Part shown: one piece after another, positions 33,863-43,200 of the stretch
Numbering within the stretch: position 1 is the first letter of the stretch
Layout: each line of letters begins with the position of its first letter
From: Pseudomonas crudilactis
Lineage (GTDB): Bacteria > Pseudomonadota > Gammaproteobacteria > Pseudomonadales > Pseudomonadaceae
Reading direction: 5' to 3'
Assembly (NCBI RefSeq): GCF_013433315.1
Contig: NZ_WXVV01000013.1
Coordinates: 1-64,000 of the forward strand
DNA length: 64,000 nucleotides
The notes under the pieces: generated by a model
What the model was told of the DNA's origin: nothing
What the model saw: the letters and a program-made list of their open reading frames with translations, nothing else
The model's database searches: none
Program-made: the position numbers and the translations under genes

Positions 33863-35128
33863 ATGCTTGAACTTGTCGCCGCTTTCATCTGCCTCACCAC
33901 CCTCCTGACCTTCGTCAACTTCCGCTTCATCGGCCTGCCGCCGACCATCGGCGTGATGGTGACCGCACTGCTGTTCTCTCTGCTGCTGCAAGGCCTGAGT
34001 GTGCTCGGCTACCCCGGCCTCGAAGAACGCGTGCAGCAACTGATCGGCCAGATCGACTTCGGCGATCTGCTGATGAACTGGATGCTGTCGTTCCTGCTGT
34101 TCGCTGGCGCTTTGCACGTCAACCTCAATGACCTGCGCAGCTACCGTTGGCCCATCGGCCTATTGGCGACCTTCGGCGTGTTGATTGCCACCACGGTGAT
34201 CGGCAGCCTCGCCTATTACATTTTTGCCTTGTTCGGCTGGCACGTGAGCTTCTTGTATTGCTTGCTGTTCGGCGCATTGATTTCGCCGACCGACCCGATT
34301 GCGGTGCTCGGCGTGTTGCGTACCGCCAATGCCTCGAAGCCGCTGAAAACCACCATCGTCGGCGAGTCACTGTTCAACGACGGTACAGCCGTTGTGGTAT
34401 TCACCGTGCTGCTGGGCATCGCCCAACTCGGCGAAACCCCGACCATCAGCGCCACCGCGATGTTGTTCGTTCATGAAGCCATCGGCGGTGTGCTGTTCGG
34501 CGGCCTGATCGGTTATCTGGTCTATCGAATGATCAAGAGCGTCGAGCAACACCAGATCACCGTGATGCTGACACTGGCCTTGGTTATCGGTGGTTCGGCG
34601 ATGGCCACCGAGATTCACGTCTCCGCGCCGATTGCGATGGTGGTCGCCGGTCTGATCATCGGTAACGTCGGACGCAATCTGGCGATGAATGACATGACCC
34701 GCCGCTATCTCGACGGCTTCTGGGAATTGCTCGATGACATGCTCAACGCGCTGCTGTTCGCGCTGATCGGCATGGAGCTGTTGCTGCTGCCGTTCAACTG
34801 GCTGCATATGGCGGCGGCAGGTTTGCTGGCGGTGGCGATTCTGCTGTCGCGCCTGCTCACTGTGGCCCCGGCGATTCTTCTGCTACGCCGCTGGCGCACG
34901 GTGCCCGCCGGCACCATCCGCATCCTGACCTGGGGCGGTTTGCGCGGCGGTGTCTCGGTGGCACTGGCGCTGGCGCTGCCGTTGGGCCCGGAGCGCGATC
35001 TGCTGCTGAGCATCACCTACATCGTGGTGCTGTCGTCAATCCTGTTGCAGGGTCTGACCATCGGCAAACTGGTCAAGCACGCGACTCGCAACGAGCCCGC
35101 GACCACCAGCGAACCTGCTCACCACTGA
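33863..35128 (+). CDS. CPA1-family cation:proton antiporter (NhaP type)
   Basis: This 421-residue integral membrane protein has about twelve segments. The conserved ion-binding region of CPA1 antiporters is present (GALISPTDPIAV), followed by GESLFNDGTAVVVFTVLL and TWGGLRGGVSVALALALP. It should exchange Na+ or K+ for H+ across the inner membrane. The ATG at 33863 follows AAAGGACCCCGG. Its stop is the base before the converging FNT gene's last base, so the two converge with no gap. Confidence 0.89.
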   Translation: MLELVAAFICLTTLLTFVNFRFIGLPPTIGVMVTALLFSLLLQGLSVLGYPGLEERVQQLIGQIDFGDLLMNWMLSFLLFAGALHVNLNDLRSYRWPIGLLATFGVLIATTVIGSLAYYIFALFGWHVSFLYCLLFGALISPTDPIAVLGVLRTANASKPLKTTIVGESLFNDGTAVVVFTVLLGIAQLGETPTISATAMLFVHEAIGGVLFGGLIGYLVYRMIKSVEQHQITVMLTLALVIGGSAMATEIHVSAPIAMVVAGLIIGNVGRNLAMNDMTRRYLDGFWELLDDMLNALLFALIGMELLLLPFNWLHMAAAGLLAVAILLSRLLTVAPAILLLRRWRTVPAGTIRILTWGGLRGGVSVALALALPLGPERDLLLSITYIVVLSSILLQGLTIGKLVKHATRNEPATTSEPAHH

Positions 35129-36016
35129 TCATTTTTTGATCTGCTGCGGATCAGGCTTCTCGGCCTGATCCGCAGTTTCCTTCGGCGCCCCGCTTTCACT
35201 GCGAATCTGCGCATGGCTGATCAGCGCAAAGATGAAGCTGCCGCCAATGATGTTCCCCGCCAGCGTGGGACCTGCGAACACCATCCAGAAATCACTCCAC
35301 GGCAGCTCGCCGGCAAACACCAGGTATGACACCTCAGCCGAACCCACCACGATGTGCGTGAAATCGCCGAGCGCCATGAGGTAGGTGATAAGGATGATGA
35401 TCCACATCTTCGCGCTCTCCATGGACGGGATCATCCAGACCATGGTGGCGATCATCCAGCCAGACACGATGCCTTTGGCGAACATCTGGCTGGCATGGTT
35501 TTCCATGACCTTGCGACCGATTTCGAGAAAGGCGTGGTCAGTCTTGGTGTCGAAGATCGGCAGTTCGAGCATCACGTACGCGACCAGAATCGTGCCGCAC
35601 AGGTTGCCGACCAGCACCACCGTCCACAGTCGGATCAGCCGGCCGAAGTTTTGCAGGGTCGGCTTGGTCATGACCGGCAGCACGGCGGTCAGGGTGTTTT
35701 CGGTGAACAGTTGCTGACGGGCGAGGATCACCGCAAGGAAACCGGCGCAGTAGCCGAAGCTGGCGATTACCTTGAATTCATCACCGTCGGGCAGGCGTGA
35801 ATTGAGCAGGCCCATGCCCATCAGCGACAGGCCCATGGTCAACCCGGCTGCCAATGCCGACCACCAGAGCGCGGCGATGCTGCGCTCCAGTTCCTGATCG
35901 CCTTGGCTGCGGATGATTTCATGCAGGACGGCCGCGCGGGGCGGCTGGTTTTTCTCGACTTCGTGCTGTTCTTTGGCCGAGAGGTCGGGGGTTTTGCCGT
36001 CGGTGGGGGTCGTCAT
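35129..36016 (-). CDS. Formate/nitrite transporter family protein (YfdC-like)
   Basis: This 295-residue protein has the six-segment FNT fold after a charged N-terminal tail, with the family segments LARQQLFTENTLTAVLPV and GDFTHIVVGSAE. It resembles YfdC rather than FocA or NirC, so the transported anion is uncertain. The C-terminal tail is charged (ETADQAEKPDPQQIKK). It converges on the antiporter gene and is followed upstream by a REP pair. Confidence 0.86.
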   Translation of the reverse strand: MTTPTDGKTPDLSAKEQHEVEKNQPPRAAVLHEIIRSQGDQELERSIAALWWSALAAGLTMGLSLMGMGLLNSRLPDGDEFKVIASFGYCAGFLAVILARQQLFTENTLTAVLPVMTKPTLQNFGRLIRLWTVVLVGNLCGTILVAYVMLELPIFDTKTDHAFLEIGRKVMENHASQMFAKGIVSGWMIATMVWMIPSMESAKMWIIILITYLMALGDFTHIVVGSAEVSYLVFAGELPWSDFWMVFAGPTLAGNIIGGSFIFALISHAQIRSESGAPKETADQAEKPDPQQIKK

Positions 36017-36110
36017 GGCGTGGGGACCGTGGGGGGTGGTGTTTACCTACGACTCCCGCGGCTCACGACTGTTCAGTGGCCAGATGATTCTTCGCTGACA
36101 GGACAACCGC

Positions 36111-36176
36111 TTTCGCGAGCAAGCTCGCTCCCACAGGTACAGCGTGATCCTTGTGGGAGCGAGCTTGCTCGCGAAG
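36111..36176. repeat. REP pair (TTGCTCGCGA type)
   Basis: Inverted copies of the TCGCGAGCAAGCTCGCTCCC unit lie in the spacer between the FNT and thioesterase genes, both of which read leftward. Confidence 0.85.
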
Positions 36177-36191
36177 AAAGCACCGCCAATG

Positions 36192-36599
36192 TCACTTGGT
36201 GACCAATTCATCTTCCTGAAACTGATCTTTCACATATTTGATTTCAGTGCGCCCGTGCGGCGCCGGCAAACCGTCTTCACCGAGGTTCACAAACACCATC
36301 TTCTCAACCGTCAGAATGCTCTTGCGAGTGATCTTGTTGCGCACTTCGCAGGTCAGGGTGATCGAGGTGCGGCCGAACTCGGTGGCGGTGATGCCCAGTT
36401 CGATGATGTCGCCCTGGCGCGAGGCGCTGACGAAGTTGATTTCGGAAATGTACTTGGTCACCACGCGCTGGTTGCCCAACTGGACGATGGCGTAAATCGC
36501 CGCTTCTTCGTCGATCCAGCGCAGCAGGCTGCCGCCGAACAGGGTGCCGTTGGGGTTGAGGTCTTCGGGTTTTACCCATTTGCGGGTGTGGAAATTCAT
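36192..36599 (-). CDS. Acyl-CoA thioesterase, hotdog fold (YciA type)
   Basis: This 135-residue protein matches short acyl-CoA thioesterases of the YciA type: NPNGTLFGGSLLRWIDEEA (active-site helix start), FVSASRQGDIIELG and a C-terminal EIKYVK. It hydrolyses acyl-CoA to free acid and CoA in the cytosol; chain-length preference is unknown. I start at ATG 36599 (MNFHTRKWVKPEDLN), which has AGGAGT upstream; a longer frame to 36701 has no good site. Confidence 0.87.
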   Translation of the reverse strand: MNFHTRKWVKPEDLNPNGTLFGGSLLRWIDEEAAIYAIVQLGNQRVVTKYISEINFVSASRQGDIIELGITATEFGRTSITLTCEVRNKITRKSILTVEKMVFVNLGEDGLPAPHGRTEIKYVKDQFQEDELVTK

Positions 36600-36719
36600 C
36601 TTCACTCCTGAGTGTCTTGCCGAACGATGGACGGTATCTTGGCAGACTGAGCGGTCAGGCTCCATGCGGCTTCGACTATGGTCGTCATTAACGATCTTCA
36701 TCTGGCCGACAGAAACCCT

Positions 36720-36747
36720 TTGGAAGATCAGTCTAGACGGCTATAAT
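36720..36747 (+). promoter_or_regulatory. Sigma-70 promoter of the SAH riboswitch-ahcY transcript
   Basis: TTGGAA (36720-36725), 16 bp, TATAAT (36742-36747, exact consensus). The predicted start of transcription lies about 43 nt before the riboswitch. Confidence 0.65.
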
Positions 36748-36795
36748 CGCCCCCGTTTCAAAACGGTAACGTTCACTTGCTACCGTTTTCCCGCC

Positions 36796-36890
36796 ACCTG
36801 TCCGAGGGGCGCTGCAGCAGGTTCAACCTGTCAGGCTCGGATGGGGCGTTGACTGGCTCAGGCCGGACACTAAACGCACAACGGCGCCCA
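36796..36890 (+). ncRNA. SAH riboswitch
   Basis: The core GTCCGAGGGGCGCTGCAGC, the stem loop to CAGGCTCGGATGGGGCGTTG, and the downstream ACTAAACGCACAACGGCGCC match the S-adenosylhomocysteine riboswitch family found before ahcY in Pseudomonas. Binding of SAH raises expression of the SAH hydrolase. Coordinates are judged by eye, within a few bases. Confidence 0.93.
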
Positions 36891-36919
36891 TTCGCATACA
36901 TTACGAATGGAGGCTCTTC

Positions 36920-38329
36920 ATGAGCGCTGTTATCACGCCTGCAGATTTTAACGATTACAAAGTTGCCGACATGTCCCTGGCTGCCTGGGGCCGTCGCGAA
37001 ACCATCATCGCCGAATCGGAAATGCCGGCCCTGATGGGTCTGCGTCGCAAGTACTCCGGCGAACAGCCGTTGAAAGGCGCCAAGATCCTCGGCTGCATCC
37101 ACATGACCATTCAGACTGCCGTGCTGATCGAAACCCTGGTTGCCCTGGGTGCCGAAGTACGCTGGTCGTCGTGCAACATTTTCTCCACTCAGGATCAGGC
37201 CGCTGCCGCTATCGCTGCTGCCGGCATCCCGGTTTTCGCCTGGAAAGGCGAAACTGAAGAAGAGTACGAGTGGTGCCTGGAACAAACCATCCTGAAGGAT
37301 GGCGCGCCATGGGACGCCAACATGATCCTCGACGACGGCGGCGACCTGACTCAGCTGCTGCACGACAAGTACCCACAAGTACTGGATCGCGTTCACGGCG
37401 TGACCGAAGAAACCACCACCGGCGTACACCGTCTGCTGGACATGCTGGCCAAGGGCGAGCTGAAAATCCCGGCCATCAACGTCAACGACTCGGTGACCAA
37501 GTCCAAGAACGACAACAAGTACGGCTGCCGTCACAGCCTGAACGACGCGATCAAGCGCGGTACCGACCACCTGCTGTCCGGCAAGCAAGCGCTGGTCATC
37601 GGTTACGGTGACGTGGGCAAGGGCTCCGCTCAGTCCCTGCGTCAGGAAGGCATGATCGTTAAGGTTTCCGAAGTTGACCCGATCTGCGCCATGCAAGCGT
37701 GCATGGACGGTTTCGAACTGGTGTCGCCGTTCATCGACGGTATCAACAACGGCACCGAAGCAAGCATCGACAAAGCGCTGCTGGGCAAGATCGACCTGAT
37801 CGTGACCACCACCGGTAACGTCAATGTTTGCGACGCGAACATGCTCAAAGCTCTGAAGAAGCGCGCTGTTGTCTGCAACATCGGTCACTTCGACAACGAA
37901 ATCGACACCGCTTTCATGCGCAAGAACTGGGCATGGGAAGAAGTGAAGCCACAAGTACACAAGATCCACCGTACCGGCCCGGGCGCTTTCGACGCTCAGA
38001 ACGACGACTACCTGATCCTGCTGGCCGAAGGCCGTCTGGTAAACCTGGGTAACGCCACTGGCCACCCGAGCCGCATCATGGACGGTTCGTTCGCCAACCA
38101 GGTTCTGGCGCAGATCTTCCTGTTCGGCCAGAAGTACGCCGACCTGTCGCCAGCCCAGAAAGCCGAGCGTCTGACCGTTGAAGTACTGCCGAAGAAACTC
38201 GACGAAGAAGTGGCTCTGGAAATGGTTCGCGGCTTCGGCGGCGTGGTCACTCAACTGACCAAGCAACAGGCTGACTACATCGGCGTCACCGTCGAAGGCC
38301 CGTTCAAGCCGCACGCTTACCGCTACTAA
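36920..38329 (+). CDS. ahcY: Adenosylhomocysteinase (SAH hydrolase)
   Basis: This 469-residue enzyme splits S-adenosylhomocysteine into adenosine and homocysteine, relieving product inhibition of methyltransferases. The NAD-binding GYGDVGKGSAQSLR, HMTIQTAVLIETL and the C-terminal FKPHAYRY (conserved lysine and tyrosine) are all present. It is controlled by the upstream SAH riboswitch and is followed after 70 bp by metF, which makes methyltetrahydrofolate for remethylation. Confidence 0.97.
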   Translation: MSAVITPADFNDYKVADMSLAAWGRRETIIAESEMPALMGLRRKYSGEQPLKGAKILGCIHMTIQTAVLIETLVALGAEVRWSSCNIFSTQDQAAAAIAAAGIPVFAWKGETEEEYEWCLEQTILKDGAPWDANMILDDGGDLTQLLHDKYPQVLDRVHGVTEETTTGVHRLLDMLAKGELKIPAINVNDSVTKSKNDNKYGCRHSLNDAIKRGTDHLLSGKQALVIGYGDVGKGSAQSLRQEGMIVKVSEVDPICAMQACMDGFELVSPFIDGINNGTEASIDKALLGKIDLIVTTTGNVNVCDANMLKALKKRAVVCNIGHFDNEIDTAFMRKNWAWEEVKPQVHKIHRTGPGAFDAQNDDYLILLAEGRLVNLGNATGHPSRIMDGSFANQVLAQIFLFGQKYADLSPAQKAERLTVEVLPKKLDEEVALEMVRGFGGVVTQLTKQQADYIGVTVEGPFKPHAYRY

Positions 38330-38399
38330 CAGGCGCTGACTGCTCGCTCCCACACGGGATTGCAGCGCCTCGAAGGTTCTTGTTTCCAAGGGTATGACC

Positions 38400-39245
38400 A
38401 TGTCCCAAGACCGTCGCTACAGCTTCGAGTTCTTCCCGACCAAGACCGATGCTGGGCATGAAAAACTGCTCGCCACTGCCCGTCAGCTGGCCACATACAA
38501 TCCTGACTTCTTTTCCTGCACCTATGGCGCTGGTGGTTCGACCCGTGATCGCACCCTCAACACCGTTCTGCAACTGGAAAGCGAAGTCAAAATCCCGGCC
38601 GCACCGCACCTGTCGTGCGTCGGCGACAGCAAGGACGACCTGCGCGGCCTGCTGAACGAGTACAAGGCTGCCGGCATCAAGCGCATCGTCGCCCTGCGTG
38701 GTGACCTGCCGTCCGGCATGGGCATGACCAGCGGCGAGCTGCGTCACGCCAATGAACTGGTTGAATTCATTCGTGAAGAAACCGGTGACCATTTCCACAT
38801 CGAAGTTGCCGCTTACCCGGAGATGCATCCGCAAGCACGCAACTACGAAGACGATCTGGCCAACTTCGTGCGCAAGGCTCGCGCCGGCGCCGACAGCGCG
38901 ATCACCCAGTACTTCTTCAACGCCGACAGCTATTTCTACTTTGTCGACCGTTTGCAGGCGCAGGGTGTCGATCTGCCGATCGTCCCGGGGATCATGCCGA
39001 TCACCAACTACAGCAAACTCGCGCGCTTCTCTGATGCCTGCGGTGCGGAAATCCCGCGCTGGATCCGCAAGCAACTGGAAGCCTATGGCGATGACACTCA
39101 GAGCATTCAGCGCTTTGGTGAGCAAGTCGTCAGCGAGATGTGCGAACGCCTGTTGCAGGGCGGCGCACCGGGCCTGCACTTCTATTCCATGAATCAGGCT
39201 GAGCCTAGTCTGGCGATCTGGAATAACCTGAAGTTGCCTCGTTAA
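38400..39245 (+). CDS. metF: Methylenetetrahydrofolate reductase
   Basis: This 281-residue FAD enzyme reduces 5,10-methylene-THF to 5-methyl-THF. The TIM-barrel signatures are RRYSFEFFPTKTDAGHEKL, CTYGAGGSTRDRT and GIMPITNYSKLAR. I prefer the ATG at 38400 (MSQDRRYSF) because AAGGG lies about 7 nt before it, whereas the ATG at 38394 is too close. It shares the operon with ahcY, so the riboswitch likely also affects it. Confidence 0.95.
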   Translation: MSQDRRYSFEFFPTKTDAGHEKLLATARQLATYNPDFFSCTYGAGGSTRDRTLNTVLQLESEVKIPAAPHLSCVGDSKDDLRGLLNEYKAAGIKRIVALRGDLPSGMGMTSGELRHANELVEFIREETGDHFHIEVAAYPEMHPQARNYEDDLANFVRKARAGADSAITQYFFNADSYFYFVDRLQAQGVDLPIVPGIMPITNYSKLARFSDACGAEIPRWIRKQLEAYGDDTQSIQRFGEQVVSEMCERLLQGGAPGLHFYSMNQAEPSLAIWNNLKLPR

Positions 39246-39256
39246 GTTTCAAAGAA

Positions 39257-39293
39257 AGATCAAGAGATCGCAGCCTTCGGCAGCTCCTACAGG
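39257..39293. repeat. Single REP unit (CAGCCTTCGGCAGCTCCTAC)
   Basis: One unpaired copy of the GGAGCTGCCGAAGGCTGCGAT repeat (in complement) follows metF. No inverted partner is visible. Confidence 0.7.
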
Positions 39294-39391
39294 GGTTGTC
39301 GGCGCTGCGTTTTTTTGCGTTTGAATCCCCGAATTAGAGCTTGTGCAGGCACTTTCTGGCTCTTTCGCGTTTCTCGTCGTAATCTCAAGCC

Positions 39392-40204
39392 ATGCCTTTG
39401 ATCACGCAGTTATTCGCCGTGCTGGTTTTTGCTTGCCTGAGCTTCGCCGCTCGAGGCGAGAAGCTGCGTATTGTCACCGAACCGTGGGCGCCTTACGTCT
39501 ACGAAGAAAACGGTAAAAACCTCGGGCTGGACTACGAAACCACGGCCATCGTCTTCAAACGTCTGGGCATTGAAGTCGAATGGCAATTCCTGCCGTGGAA
39601 GCGTTGCCTGTCGATGCTTGAGACGGGACTGGCCGACGGCGCGCTGGATATCTTCCATAGCAATGAGCGCGACGCCACCCTGCTCTACCCGAGCGAACCA
39701 CTGTCGGACGTCGAGTTCGTGATGTTTTACGCCAACGACCGGCCGCACCCGTTCAGCAAACTCGAAGAACTCAAAGGCCTGACCATCGGCACCTCGCCCG
39801 GTTATCTGTACAGCCCGGATTTCCGTGAATCGACGCTGTTCACCCGCGAACCGGCGCCGACCCACGAAGCCAACTTCGGCAAATTGGTGCGTGGCCGAAT
39901 TGATTTGTTGATCACCGATCGCCGCGTTGGTCAGCATTTGCTCGATGAATTGAATATTCGCGATCAGATCACCGAAAACCCCACTGTTATTAGCCGTCAG
40001 AGCCAGTTTCTCGCAGTTCGGCGCAATGCCGGCATGGATCTTCTGGTGCAGCGATTTGGCGCCGAACTCAAACGCTTCAAGCGCGAACCGGCTTATGCCG
40101 AGCTGAGCGCCCGTTATGGCGCGGCTCCCGCTATTAACGCGCCGCTGGGCAATGCCACGGCCAACAGCAAAACCGTTGAGCAGCAGGAAAGCAGCGCGCA
40201 GTGA
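39392..40204 (+). CDS. Periplasmic solute-binding protein (SBP_bac_3 type)
   Basis: This 270-residue protein begins with a signal peptide (LFAVLVFACLSFAARG) and the amino-acid-binding core (IVTEPWAPYVYEENGKNLGL; GSTPGYL-like GTSPGYLYSPDF). The last 40 residues are a low-complexity tail rich in Ala, Asn and Ser. No transporter genes accompany it. Ligand unknown. Its stop is 223 bp before the RhlE2 start, with a long untranslated stretch between. Confidence 0.8.
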   Translation: MPLITQLFAVLVFACLSFAARGEKLRIVTEPWAPYVYEENGKNLGLDYETTAIVFKRLGIEVEWQFLPWKRCLSMLETGLADGALDIFHSNERDATLLYPSEPLSDVEFVMFYANDRPHPFSKLEELKGLTIGTSPGYLYSPDFRESTLFTREPAPTHEANFGKLVRGRIDLLITDRRVGQHLLDELNIRDQITENPTVISRQSQFLAVRRNAGMDLLVQRFGAELKRFKREPAYAELSARYGAAPAINAPLGNATANSKTVEQQESSAQ

Positions 40205-40426
40205 TTGCTCTGTTATACTCCGGCGTTCCCGCCAGGCTCACGCCCGGACGCCCGGAACCGTAACAGGCCTCTCGACCCGCTACAGCGCAGCTTTGCAGCC
40301 CGCGCGAGCGCTCCAGACGTGCCTTCGGAACCGCAGCAGGACCGGACGGGATTGCGTCCTCTTAAACGTGATTCGCGCCAGGCAAGACTCCCATTGGGCC
40401 AAGCCCTAACTAAAACAGGATTACTC
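40205..40426 (+). other. Long untranslated leader before rhlE2
   Basis: These 222 bp hold no gene. A TATACT box (40214-40219) sits at the left end, so the rhlE2 message may carry an untranslated region of about 200 nt rich in GC hairpin-forming stretches. A continuous open frame also runs through it in the rhlE2 frame, but I see no ribosome-binding site or conserved residues that would justify a longer protein. RNA-helicase genes are often autoregulated through such leaders; that is only an inference here. Confidence 0.45.
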
Positions 40427-42310
40427 ATGTCCTTTGCTTCCCTCGGTCTCTCCGAGGCTTTAGTCCGCGCCATCGAAGATGCGGGCTATACCGAGCCTAC
40501 TCCGGTGCAACAGCGGGCCATTCCCGCCGTGTTGCAAGGTCGCGACCTGATGGTTGCGGCACAGACAGGTACCGGTAAAACCGGCGGTTTCGCCCTTCCG
40601 ATCCTGGAGCGGTTGTTCCCCAACGGTCACCCGGACAAATCCCAGCGTCATGGCCCGCGCCAACCGCGCGTACTGGTCCTGACCCCGACCCGCGAACTCG
40701 CGGCCCAGGTTCACGAGAGCTTCAAGATCTACGCCCGTGACCTGAAATTCGTCAGCGCCTGCATCTTCGGCGGCGTCGGCATGAACCCGCAGGTTCAGGC
40801 CATGTCCCGTGGTGTCGACGTGCTCGTTGCCTGCCCGGGTCGTTTGCTCGATCTGTGTGGCCAGGGCAGCGTTGACCTGTCCCACGTGGAAATCCTCGTC
40901 CTCGACGAAGCCGACCGCATGCTCGACATGGGTTTCGTGCACGACGTGAAGAAAGTCCTCGCGCGTCTACCGTCCAAGCGTCAGAACCTGCTGTTCTCGG
41001 CGACGTTCTCCAAGGACATCACCGACCTCGCCGGCAAGCTGCTGCACAACCCGGAACGTATCGAAGTGACGCCGCCGAACACCACGGTCGAGCGCATCGA
41101 ACAACGCGTATTCCGTCTGCCGGCCAGCCACAAGCGTGCGCTGCTGGCCCACCTGATCACCGCCGGCGCGTGGGAACAGGTATTGGTGTTCACCCGCACC
41201 AAGCACGGCGCCAACCGTCTGGCCGAATACCTGGACAAACACGGCCTGCCGGCTGTGGCGATCCACGGTAACAAGAGCCAGAACGCGCGCACCAAAGCGC
41301 TGGCCGACTTCAAGGCCAACCAGGTGCGCATCCTGGTGGCTACCGACATCGCTGCTCGCGGTCTGGACATCGATCAGTTGCCACATGTGGTCAACTTCGA
41401 ACTGCCGAACGTCGATGAAGATTACGTGCACCGTATCGGCCGTACTGGCCGTGCCGGTCGTTCGGGCGAGGCGATTTCGCTGGTCGCGCCGGACGAAGAG
41501 AAGCTGCTGAAAAGCATCGAACGCATGACCAAGCAGAAAATCGCCGACGGCGACCTGATGGGCTTCGATTCGAGCACCATTGAAGCCGAGAAGCCGGAAG
41601 TACGTGAGCGTCCGGACGTGCGTAACCCGCGCAATTCACGTGGCCCACGCGGCGACGGGCCGAATGGCGGCGGCGGTGGCGGCGGTCGTAAAGACAAAGG
41701 CAAGGACAAGGGTAAAGAGAAGCCGGCCGGTGAACGTGGCGAGCGTCCTGCCCGTCAGCAGAAACCGCGCGAAGGCACCCCAGCCCGCGAACAGCGTCCG
41801 AGCCAGCCGCCACGTGCGGCAGCTGATCGTGCACCGGACGAGTTCCTCGACGACGATATCGATAACTTCGGTAACCGCGTTGACTACGTGCCGAAGCCGG
41901 CTCCTGCCGGCGGCCGTGGTCGTCGTCCAGGCGCACCGGCTCAAGGTGCTGGCGCAGGTTCGGGCGCACCACGCGGAGGTCAGTCGCAGGGTCGTCAGAA
42001 CGGTCCGCGCAACAGCAACGGTTCGAGCACCGGCACCCCGCCAGCCAAACGTAGCGGCCCACGCAACGGCGCACCGCGGGATGGTCAGTCGGGTCGTCGC
42101 GACGATTCCACCTCGTCCTCGCGCAACCGCCGCCCGGCCCGTGACGATCAGCCTCGTAGCGAGCCAGCCGTGCAGAACCCGCGCAGCAACGGCCCGAAGA
42201 TCATGCACAAGGAATCGAAAGCCGACCGCTTCCCGACGCCAGAGCAGCTTGATCAACTGCCAAGCCGCCCGCGTGGCGAAAAACCAGCGCTGCTGACCCG
42301 CAATCGCTGA
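40427..42310 (+). CDS. rhlE2: DEAD-box RNA helicase RhlE2
   Basis: This 627-residue protein has a RhlE-type DEAD core (residues 1-380: MVAAQTGTGKTGGFALP, VLDEADRMLDMGF, SATFSKD, HRIGRTGRAGRSG) and a long basic, glycine-, arginine- and proline-rich C-terminal extension (residues about 390-620), unlike the short RhlE of Enterobacteria. Position next to metF/ahcY matches PA0428 of P. aeruginosa, RhlE2, which is linked to RNase E and mRNA decay. The ATG at 40427 follows ACAGGATTACTC. Confidence 0.92.
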   Translation: MSFASLGLSEALVRAIEDAGYTEPTPVQQRAIPAVLQGRDLMVAAQTGTGKTGGFALPILERLFPNGHPDKSQRHGPRQPRVLVLTPTRELAAQVHESFKIYARDLKFVSACIFGGVGMNPQVQAMSRGVDVLVACPGRLLDLCGQGSVDLSHVEILVLDEADRMLDMGFVHDVKKVLARLPSKRQNLLFSATFSKDITDLAGKLLHNPERIEVTPPNTTVERIEQRVFRLPASHKRALLAHLITAGAWEQVLVFTRTKHGANRLAEYLDKHGLPAVAIHGNKSQNARTKALADFKANQVRILVATDIAARGLDIDQLPHVVNFELPNVDEDYVHRIGRTGRAGRSGEAISLVAPDEEKLLKSIERMTKQKIADGDLMGFDSSTIEAEKPEVRERPDVRNPRNSRGPRGDGPNGGGGGGGRKDKGKDKGKEKPAGERGERPARQQKPREGTPAREQRPSQPPRAAADRAPDEFLDDDIDNFGNRVDYVPKPAPAGGRGRRPGAPAQGAGAGSGAPRGGQSQGRQNGPRNSNGSSTGTPPAKRSGPRNGAPRDGQSGRRDDSTSSSRNRRPARDDQPRSEPAVQNPRSNGPKIMHKESKADRFPTPEQLDQLPSRPRGEKPALLTRNR

Positions 42311-42325
42311 GTTAACGCTGCAATG

Positions 42326-42363
42326 AAAAATGCCCCGCCTCGAAAGAGCCGGGGCATTTTTTT
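42326..42363 (+). terminator. Rho-independent terminator after rhlE2
   Basis: AAAAATGCCCCG, an inner loop, CGGGGCATTTTTTT form a 9-bp stem with a long T-run, 15 bp after the stop. Confidence 0.9.
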
Positions 42364-42397
42364 GCTGCCGCGAATCCCTGCATCACCACAATCCCCC

Positions 42398-42502
42398 TGT
42401 GGGAGCGAGCTTGCTCGCGAAAGCGTCGGATCAGTCGAGACCTCTGGTGAATGACACACCGCATTCGTCGGATCGCCGCCCGGAGCAAGCTCGCTCCCAC
42501 AG
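42398..42502. repeat. REP pair (TTGCTCGCGA type)
   Basis: GTGGGAGCGAGCTTGCTCGC at the left and a diverged GGAGCAAGCTCGCTCCCACA at the right form an inverted pair with a longer spacer than usual (about 60 bp). Confidence 0.8.
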
Positions 42503-42538
42503 TGGATATGCGCTGGTCTCAAGTCATGTGACGGGCAA

Positions 42539-42577
42539 TAAAAAACGCCCCCGGTCTTTCAACCGGTGGCGTTTTTA
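42539..42577 (-). terminator. Terminator after yceI
   Basis: AAAAACGCC.CCCGGTC / ACCGGTGGCGTTTTT form an imperfect stem with T-runs on both sides, 17 bp after the yceI stop codon in the minus direction. Confidence 0.8.
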
Positions 42578-42593
42578 TGTGGCGGGGCGAAAG

Positions 42594-43169
42594 TTACTGA
42601 ACTTTCACGCCTTCCAGCGAGATGTCCAGATCCGCAGTTTGCGAGGAAGGACCTGGGCCCTTGATCCCGAAATCGTTCAGGTTCAGGGTGGTCTTGGCGT
42701 TGAAGCCAGCACGCTCGCCGCCCCATGGATCCTTGCCTTCGCCGTTGAACGTGGCTTTGAAGGTCACAGGCTTGGTCACGCCGTGCAGGGTCAGGTCGCC
42801 GGTCACGTCAGCGGTCTTTTCGCCGGTCGATTTAACGGCGGTGGAGACGAACTTGGCATCAGCAAACTTGCCCACGTCGAGAAAGTCTTTGCTGGCGATG
42901 TGCTTGTCACGCTCAGCGTGGTTCGACCACAGGCTGGCGGTTTTAACGTCTACAGCGATCTTGCTGGCTTCAGGCTTGGCCGAATCCCACGAGAACGTAC
43001 CGTCGAAATCTTTGAAAGTACCGTGGATGAAGCTGTAACCCAGGTGGCTGATTTTCCAGTCAACGAAGGCGTGCTGACCTTCCTTGTCGATTTTGTAGTC
43101 CGCTGCCATGGCCTGGGCCGAGAGCAGTGCAGAACCGATTGCCAGAGCGGCCAGAGTCTTTTTCAACAT
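42594..43169 (-). CDS. yceI: YceI-family periplasmic protein
   Basis: This 191-residue protein has a signal peptide (MLKKTLAALAIGSALLSAQAMAAD) and a YceI domain (DKEGQHAFVDWKISHLGYSF; DVTGDLTLHGVTKPVTFKA), a beta-barrel that binds polyprenyl chains. It resembles PA0423 of P. aeruginosa. It lies in the same direction as the cytochrome b561 gene, 31 bp downstream of it, a pairing seen in many bacteria (YceI-YceJ). Confidence 0.93.
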   Translation of the reverse strand: MLKKTLAALAIGSALLSAQAMAADYKIDKEGQHAFVDWKISHLGYSFIHGTFKDFDGTFSWDSAKPEASKIAVDVKTASLWSNHAERDKHIASKDFLDVGKFADAKFVSTAVKSTGEKTADVTGDLTLHGVTKPVTFKATFNGEGKDPWGGERAGFNAKTTLNLNDFGIKGPGPSSQTADLDISLEGVKVQ

Positions 43170-43200
43170 GCTTTCTTTTCCTTTGAGTCGAGGTTGAATT

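Noticed and set aside
36773..38401. Long open frame (542 codons) on the minus strand opposite ahcY
   Set aside because: It is a mirror of ahcY, whose motifs, riboswitch and promoter are clear. Such frames arise from GC-rich codons; no ribosome-binding site or family motif supports it.
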